A stretch of DNA of 64,000 bases, taken from assembly GCA_008000375.1 (NCBI GenBank), contig SMOI01000064.1, positions 64,990-128,989 on the forward strand, read 5' to 3'. The notes beneath the pieces were generated by a model, which worked only from the letters and a program-made list of their open reading frames with translations, ran no database searches and was not told the DNA's origin. The translations under genes were made by a program, and so were the position numbers. The first letter of the stretch is position 1; each line of letters opens with the position of its first letter. Positions 59,301 through 64,000 of the stretch are shown here, piece after piece. The DNA is from Poteriospumella lacustris. Taxonomy: Eukaryota; Sar; Chrysophyceae; Chromulinales; Dinobryaceae.

Positions 59301-61820
59301 ATAGACAACCGCGGGTGGCTGCTCCAGTGTCTGGCTGTGATCGACGGAGTTGGACGTCGCAGTGGTGGATTGCTGTCGCATTGGCGAGGCGAAGATGCGT
59401 TCATCATCCAAATCGAAATCGGCGGTCATGGCGCTGACCGCCGAAGCGGCATCGTCGTCGACCGTGTCGTCAAAACGTGTCATCTTCCCACGCCACATCT
59501 TTGGCGAGCGACGTCCTCCACCAGTTGGCGATGTCATCGCTCCAACGACATCGTCTCCGCCAGCTGAGCCTAACGACCCCGTTTCGTGGGCTTCGTCAAC
59601 AGCTGCGGCATCTTTCTCGTGGTTCACCGACGATGACAAAGCTGGTGCCAGATTCGATTGATCTTCGTCCACGATGATGTTAAGACTCTTGCCAGTTGGC
59701 ATCGAGGCCGTGTGATCATTGACGGCTTCCGAAGCCACCATTTGAGAAGACACACGTGGATTGACAGGGGCCATGCGTCGCGCAACGACATCATACAGCT
59801 TCTTTGCGACTGTCCAACGTCGATGCAAAACACGCACTGCCTCTCCAACGAGTTCTTCTTTCGTACAAGCCAAGAAATACTTGGTACAGAGACGAATCTC
59901 GGTTAAATACTTGTACTTGACCTCCATCGGGTCATACGGTTGAACATGCGTCGCCGTTTGATTTGGTAATGTGCCGTCCCCCGCGAATGAAACGCCCAAC
60001 GCTTCTAATTCTTGATTGATACGTCGCTGCTCATCATCTTCTGGAAGTGTGGGTGGTCGTGAGACACGATTGGGGTGATTCGAGAGCAGAATTCGCTCTT
60101 GTGGCTGCATACGCATCTGCACAGACGCTAAACTGGTGAGATCATCGTCGTTCCCAACAGCCGACGATACATCATCAACGGACGCCTCCAGCGGGAACAC
60201 AGATGGAGTTGTTCTGGTTAAGTCAGGTGCGAAATTGGCGGCGAGAATCGATTGCGATGCAACGTGAAGCGAAGGGTTGTATGGCACAGAGGACATGGAA
60301 CTGTTCCACGCGAAAGCGGCGGTGTGCATCATATTCGATGTGACAGCGGGCCAGTTCGTTTGACTCATGTATAACTGCTGCTGGTAATTGGGATTGAGAC
60401 GCTGTGATTGCCATACGTGATGTTGTTGCTCGTAGAGTTGTTTCTGCCGCATGATCAAATAGGGATTGAAGCCGTTCAAACGCTGCACTAAAAACTGCAA
60501 ATCGCGAGACATTTTCTGATAATCAGCAGCAGCTATGGTGGCATATTCCCATGGTACACGAGAGGGAAGATCGGTCACCATTCGTGAAAAGTCCGAAACA
60601 GGGGCAAAGGCCATGGATTCATCACTGGTGCATATGGGACCATCCACAATGAAGCTGCGAGTAGCATCCGGCAACTTATCCACGGAATCGACGTGCAACA
60701 GGGTGCTTTTCGCGGCTCCTTGCAAGCCCTGTGATGCATCGTGGAGATTGGCACTGGCTTCCAATGACATCAACATGGCTTCGTCGTCTGCGTCGCCTTT
60801 GAAGCCCATTAGATCTTCCCAGTGTTGCAACGTTGACAACGTCTTATGGTTCTGATTCTGTTGCGCCAGATCCAACGGTGTATTGCCGTTGTTATCCACG
60901 GCTGTGGCTATTGAACCAGCACCAAGGAGGGCCAAAACAATATCTCTATTGCTGTAGGCTGCGGCAAAATGTAGAGGGGTTCGTCCATCGGGACCAGCGA
61001 TTTTCACATCGGCACCCTGTTGAAGCAGAAACTGTACGATATCAAAGTGGGATTCCTTGCAGGCGTAATGTAAAGCCGTCAAACAGAAATCAGGGTCAAC
61101 ACAATTAACTCCATCCGGTTCGTATTCCTTCATTTTGTTGGTTGAGGAAAACAGGACTTGCAATTCACGAAGCCGATTGATTCTCGCGAGGTTCCAAAGG
61201 GAGAAGTATTCATCCTTTTTGCCATGGTTTTGTTCCATCATCCAGCGCATGGTTCCTTCATTTTTTATTTTCATTTTCTCGCTGGTCAGCATCAAGGTGT
61301 TGTTCGCTGCGGTGATCATCATGTCTCGTCGTGAAATCAACCGAAACAAACGGTTGTAGAAGTCCTTGACACGGCCTACCGATTTTTCTTGAAGAGTGCC
61401 TTTGACTTTAACGTTCCACGATCGCAAATCCATTTCTTTAGAAAATGGTAGATATGACCCTTTTGTGATGAGATGTCGACAATACTCCAGGATAAGATTG
61501 GCATGCACGCCAGCTATGGGTGGATATGACCATTTGATTTCCATAAAAATTTTGTTGTATAGAGTCTCAGCTTTCTTGTTCAAATTGTGCTCTGATGATT
61601 TACAGACCGCCAATTGTCGTTCGTAATGATCCATGAGAGCGTTTTCCAAGTCGTGCTGCTTCTTTTGTATATTCCAACGTTCAACAGCCATGGGCTTCTC
61701 AGTCGTCATTCTCACAGACCAGACAGAATCGCTTGTAGCTGAAAAGGACTCATTCACCTTCCTTGTCTCCTGTTGGTGCAAGGATGACCCAGAAGTCGCA
61801 CTAATCCATGATTCGTTCAT
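56346..61820 (-). CDS. Ankyrin-repeat protein with long disordered region (1,824 residues)
   Basis: One uninterrupted frame runs from the ATG at 61820. A helical N-terminal part (about 40-200) is followed by three to four ankyrin repeats at residues about 202-333, with clear LTALHYACKESH, TPLHFAAAYSN and TPLDLAQQNQN units. The rest is largely disordered and rich in Ser, Asp, Gln and Pro, with a strong acidic run (DDDDDEDEDED) near residue 1290. Two later helical blocks look folded: around residues 1160-1235, with LLVQREYDQALLCLEDCLRLHDG resembling a tetratricopeptide repeat, and the C-terminal 230 residues (for example RHVFEPLFIAQAMGYVGLARERLGE). This suggests a scaffold. No catalytic domain was seen and no specific function is claimed. 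It is divergent from the ANL-like gene. Confidence 0.85.
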   Translation of the reverse strand: MNESWISATSGSSLHQQETRKVNESFSATSDSVWSVRMTTEKPMAVERWNIQKKQHDLENALMDHYERQLAVCKSSEHNLNKKAETLYNKIFMEIKWSYPPIAGVHANLILEYCRHLITKGSYLPFSKEMDLRSWNVKVKGTLQEKSVGRVKDFYNRLFRLISRRDMMITAANNTLMLTSEKMKIKNEGTMRWMMEQNHGKKDEYFSLWNLARINRLRELQVLFSSTNKMKEYEPDGVNCVDPDFCLTALHYACKESHFDIVQFLLQQGADVKIAGPDGRTPLHFAAAYSNRDIVLALLGAGSIATAVDNNGNTPLDLAQQNQNHKTLSTLQHWEDLMGFKGDADDEAMLMSLEASANLHDASQGLQGAAKSTLLHVDSVDKLPDATRSFIVDGPICTSDESMAFAPVSDFSRMVTDLPSRVPWEYATIAAADYQKMSRDLQFLVQRLNGFNPYLIMRQKQLYEQQHHVWQSQRLNPNYQQQLYMSQTNWPAVTSNMMHTAAFAWNSSMSSVPYNPSLHVASQSILAANFAPDLTRTTPSVFPLEASVDDVSSAVGNDDDLTSLASVQMRMQPQERILLSNHPNRVSRPPTLPEDDEQRRINQELEALGVSFAGDGTLPNQTATHVQPYDPMEVKYKYLTEIRLCTKYFLACTKEELVGEAVRVLHRRWTVAKKLYDVVARRMAPVNPRVSSQMVASEAVNDHTASMPTGKSLNIIVDEDQSNLAPALSSSVNHEKDAAAVDEAHETGSLGSAGGDDVVGAMTSPTGGGRRSPKMWRGKMTRFDDTVDDDAASAVSAMTADFDLDDERIFASPMRQQSTTATSNSVDHSQTLEQPPAVVYDGARPAANLEKLASDFLRTFTIIEYLPATPGEPAVTMDKNDDASSALASDLLPPVQRISQKIFVEGDSPAGPSSSSPSRATGLVVDGHHAKTMDPKNIIQKLLQRYANEEHRVRLMEYAWRYENQELLDHYTVYSSTAAASQSLSTAISADRRYRDRLAQRYPHGTVGYAGLGGGLGLQPPPPLPHIAQVAAPSMQMGSGVVDGSGTNQTLAVPGGLGSPSRFGGGGSVISHLTAPSLTVGRGPLSPHPTTSGFLTASQIAQSRRDHNAGTVAVGAVDGGPTGLMGLDENSTIVSLTSWDLSIQRHYQQHPPPIYSADNQYMTPIFPLTDLEKYAENYVLLLGMEFVEVLLVQREYDQALLCLEDCLRLHDGVLITMRIRVIFQLCDLILYLCDSCWDVDEDERDRRHGGGATKDPTSTVSSPKDGRRLRRQLRGRRGHNLEDDDDDEDEDEDAAEEGEGNDANDDDEVVNGDDGERGQTNEDRIENQQRQPLPSHQRKPPRQTTGEAAFSPYASLASPSVISQKKSSGWSKSMVLPAITASTSSSATSSTSAPSTAIGSLAKAKSAPSLSHRSRRSQMTTSASKDALSSSTVPPSPSTDTRSKEEQMAEKWFESIMGTPSSVATPASGATKKPKKTPKAAVVRHPQDFVTSFTATAANAASFPTSAPTTSNHHHHGLSRGKQTKTTTHDRSKKTIRLDRHSVAVANASRLSTLPSINASAPHATIHGPSRRRRQGHVLEAQADSWPTKLAAIEAQWDAIRRLPSLSVRDTLQANLQDPAAEATDGNEMGLGPDDASTGEIAYVHDRLYRKLLRRCWTIAQEAIDLGSVLSARHVFEPLFIAQAMGYVGLARERLGEVQEAWEMQEQASLVAARVAYAHPTAIELMLNSLRVFVKYQCRGEAHLTWVSKKAAEINAMIAQYAPTTTDAQADRWWRQSAEWLAIATMTVRDPYVTVTGHATTHVNLHTKSLAETLQTTSRSIRYL

Positions 61821-62250
61821 TTTGTGGAAGGCTTGTGGTGATGTATGTATTGCATTCTAGAGAATCACGTTTTCATTTCAATCAATTGCTATCAGCACAA
61901 TACTGTCATGGTTTTCAGCTATATTTGCTGTTCTCCTTTGATGAACTCGTTATCGAGCATCGAAATGTATTTCTTTCCACATTCGTAACGAACGAGACAT
62001 CATCAATCAACGCGAGCAACCGTCAACCGTTTCGTTTTTGGCTTCGCCAACGAGAACTGAATGGACTCAGAGTGTGTGTCGGCTGCTGTCGTCGTGTTGT
62101 GGCTGCATGCATTCGTTCATCATGCTCTAACTATTCTTTCGTTGCCTCTGAAGAAGTAAGCTCAGGTACGTTGTGAGTTGTGAGACTTCCAACCATTGGG
62201 TCACTATTGGAAGCCATTCAACATTTCTTTGTTTTCAGAAGAGACGAAAA
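61821..62250. promoter_or_regulatory. Divergent promoter interval with a probable 5' UTR intron
   Basis: These 430 bp lie between the ankyrin gene and the ANL-like gene. A GT-AG interval from 62166 to 62238, ending in gttttcag 12 bp before the ANL start codon, looks like a 5' UTR intron of the plus-strand gene. No other motif was recognised. Confidence 0.5.
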
Positions 62251-63288
62251 ATGCTCGCTGGAGGAATTGCTAGACGTGTTGTCAGATCTCTGCGAACACC
62301 TTTGTCGCAAGGTACATTGGCAATGCATTCCCATAGAATTTACTCTGTGAATAATGATGTTCTTTCTTCAATGTAGGTCAATTCATGTTTGCCTCATCAT
62401 TCGTCAGCAAGATTGATGCTGCAGTTGAAGCGCTGCCCCTCCGAGAAGCCATCCGTTACCAAGAAACGAATGTTCGCGTGACTGCCAGTGAATTCTTGGT
62501 AATTTCGTCGTTTCAATGCAGATTGTGCGTATATTTCCGCTCATTTTCTTCTCGCCGTTACAAAGAACCATGCTGAGGCTCATGCCAACGCACTGTTGGA
62601 GCATGAATTCAAGGAAGGGGATGTTCTTGCTATGTGGTTTCCTGATGGAGCCGAGAAGGTAAATATGCGACCCTGCGAAGCGATCTCTGGGCCCACCTCC
62701 TCATCGTTTTTGAATTGCCTTTCAGCAAGTCACCAAGATCGCCGCTGCCAAGGCTGGCTTGAAGATCGTCGACATTGATCCCACCATTACCGATATCTCC
62801 TCCATCCGCGAGTCTTTGCGCCAGTCGCAAGCGAAGGCCATTTTCTTCTTCCCCTTTTACAATGACGTGGAGTACACTCAACTTCTTCGAAAAGCAGTGC
62901 CAGAATTTTTCCACTGTAAGTCGTCTTCTTTTCTTGTTTGTTTGGTCGATTCGTTGCTAATGTTGTCGTGTTGTGATTAGATGACAACACCCAGGGTCAA
63001 TACTTCCACTCCAAGTATTTCCCCAAGCTGAAGTTTTTCGTTCACCTTGGAATCGACAGCGAGTTCGGATGCTTGCCTTATCGCGGAATGTTCTTGAAGA
63101 ATCCCCCCGTCAACTACTCCAAGGAAGCATCGGCCAAATTGTCGGACGAGACCCCTCTGTACGCAGAAATTACCAACAAGGATGGTCAAATCAAGTTGAC
63201 TCCTTTCTTGACCCATGGTCAAGCCGCTTCGTCTCCGGCATTCTCATTTGCGGAGAAGCTGATCAAGAAGGAGTTCTTCGAAGTTTAG
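62251..63288 (+). CDS. Short ANL (AMP-binding)-like protein, probably mitochondrial
   Basis: Five exons (62251-62311, 62377-62498, 62566-62658, 62726-62915, 62981-63288) join in frame to 257 residues; introns are 65-67 bp. The first ~28 residues are Arg-rich, without acidic residues, as in a mitochondrial presequence. The middle resembles the N-terminal subdomain of acyl-CoA synthetases and related adenylating enzymes: TASEFLNHAEAHANALLEHE, GDVLAMWFPDGAE, then AAAKAGLKIVDIDP. The chain stops before the region that would carry the Thr/Ser-Gly-rich ATP-binding loop and the C-terminal lid, so adenylation activity is unlikely. It may be a structural or regulatory relative. The last ~100 residues (from YDNTQGQYFHSKYFP) match nothing I know. 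C-ending codons suggest high expression. A copy of the last exon lies inverted 369 bp downstream. Confidence 0.8.
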
Positions 63289-63656
63289 TCTTCGAACACC
63301 ATAGATTAGTGGCGTTCCTAAATATTGATAATAACTTATTTTGGTTTGTTTACTTCGTGTTCTTTCATAAAGGTTTATGATCGTTTGCTACTCACTTCAG
63401 TTGCTGCCGATAATTCATACATTCGCGGAAGCCTCAAGCCTCCTCGGTAGGATTCTCGATAGGACATACCGAATTCGTATGTGCTCCACGGATTGTTCCT
63501 ACAAAATTATCTTCCAATCCAGTTGTCTGCATAGACAGTTTGACGGAATCCTTTGTCTTATTCACTCCAACATGCTAAGAAACGAACACAAGTGACACAA
63601 GTTATTATCAATATTATTATGTGATTGGACCGCCACTAATCTATGGTGTTCGAAGA
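63289..63656. other. Spacer between the palindrome arms
   Basis: These 368 bp contain both 3' flanks. A block aatattgataataactt is shared by the two sides in inverted orientation, after an indel, and weaker similarity continues beyond it. The centre is unique and AT-rich. No gene was found in it. Confidence 0.6.
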
Positions 63657-64000
63657 CTAAACTTCGAAGAACTCCTTCTTGATCAGCTTCTCCGCAAATG
63701 AGAATGCCGGAGACGAAGCGGCTTGACCATGGGTCAAGAAAGGAGTCAACTTGATTTGACCATCCTTGTTGGTAATTTCTGCGTACAGAGGGGTCTCGTC
63801 CGACAATTTGGCCGATGCTTCCTTGGAGTAGTTGACGGGGGGATTCTTCAAGAACATTCCGCGATAAGGCAAGCATCCGAACTCGCTGTCGATTCCAAGG
63901 TGAACGAAAAACTTCAGCTTGGGGAAATACTTGGAGTGGAAGTATTGACCCTGGGTGTTGTCATCTAATCACAACACGACAACATTAGCAACGAATCGAC
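63657..64000 (-). CDS. Second copy of the ANL-like gene, partial at window edge
   Basis: The last exon (63964-63657) encodes the same 102 complete residues as exon 5 of the neighbouring gene, ending KKEFFEV and a TAG stop. The adjoining intron end (63965-64000) is also identical to its counterpart. The rest of the gene lies outside the window, so I cannot say whether it is complete. Confidence 0.8.

Larger units (their letters stand above)
62945..64000. repeat. Tail-to-tail palindrome of the ANL-like gene end
   Basis: Positions x and 126945-x are complementary from 62945/64000 through 63288/63657. By eye the arms are identical over these 344 bp, covering the end of intron 4, all of exon 5 and the stop codon. 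Identity continues 26 bp into the 3' flank, then breaks down with substitutions and an indel of about nine bases. The right arm runs off the window edge. Confidence 0.9.

Noticed and set aside
63289-63656. Palindrome explained purely as an assembly foldback
   Set aside because: The two 3' flanks differ by substitutions and an indel, which a foldback of a single molecule would not produce. The possibility is weakened but not excluded.

Overview
The window is nuclear DNA of a eukaryote with compact genes. All introns I could place are GT-AG and short (56-93 bp). Several predicted proteins begin with a signal peptide followed at or just after the likely cleavage site by a phenylalanine, which is the bipartite plastid-import signature of algae with a red secondary plastid. 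A protoporphyrinogen oxidase, an M17 leucine aminopeptidase and a HugZ/GluTR-binding-like split-barrel protein carry it. The best guess is a photosynthetic stramenopile (ochrophyte). Another red-plastid lineage is possible, and no species is claimed.

Layout: a TCG microsatellite (1-60); protoporphyrinogen oxidase (239-2076, +); one giant gene (2469-32793, +) whose four exons join to an open frame of 10,042 residues; a 1.4-kb pyrimidine-rich gap; plastid leucine aminopeptidase (34217-36172, -); HugZ-like protein (36465-37595, -); mitochondrial EF-Ts (37979-39088, +); a 1,583-residue disordered orphan (39635-44386, -); a secreted or plastid lipocalin (44891-45523, +); two tandem membrane acyltransferase-3 paralogues (47499-49483 and 51888-53992, -); a PP4/PP6-type phosphatase (54564-55740, +); a 1,824-residue ankyrin protein (56346-61820, -); a short ANL-like mitochondrial protein (62251-63288, +); and, at the right edge, an inverted copy of the end of that last gene.

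The main discovery candidate is the giant gene. Its last ~500 residues are recognisably the pore and C-terminal zinc-containing linker of the IP3-receptor/ryanodine-receptor Ca2+ channel family. The preceding ~9,500 residues carry about 13 CUB-like modules (HPY...WGYKF type), ZZ-type zinc fingers, SPRY and laminin-G-like folds and armadillo/RIH-like helical regions. The pore keeps the Gly-Leu-Arg before the selectivity filter, but the usual Gly-Gly-Gly-x-Gly-Asp filter reads Gly-Pro-Pro-Ile-Phe-Asp. If the model is right, this is an intracellular channel about twice the length of a ryanodine receptor, with an architecture I do not know from the literature.

Other themes are long pyrimidine-rich sense-strand tracts 3' of several genes, loss or gain of introns between the acyltransferase paralogues, a 26-bp element shared by their upstream regions, and a tail-to-tail palindrome with identical coding arms but a diverged spacer. 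I saw no tRNA, rRNA, CRISPR array or intact transposon.
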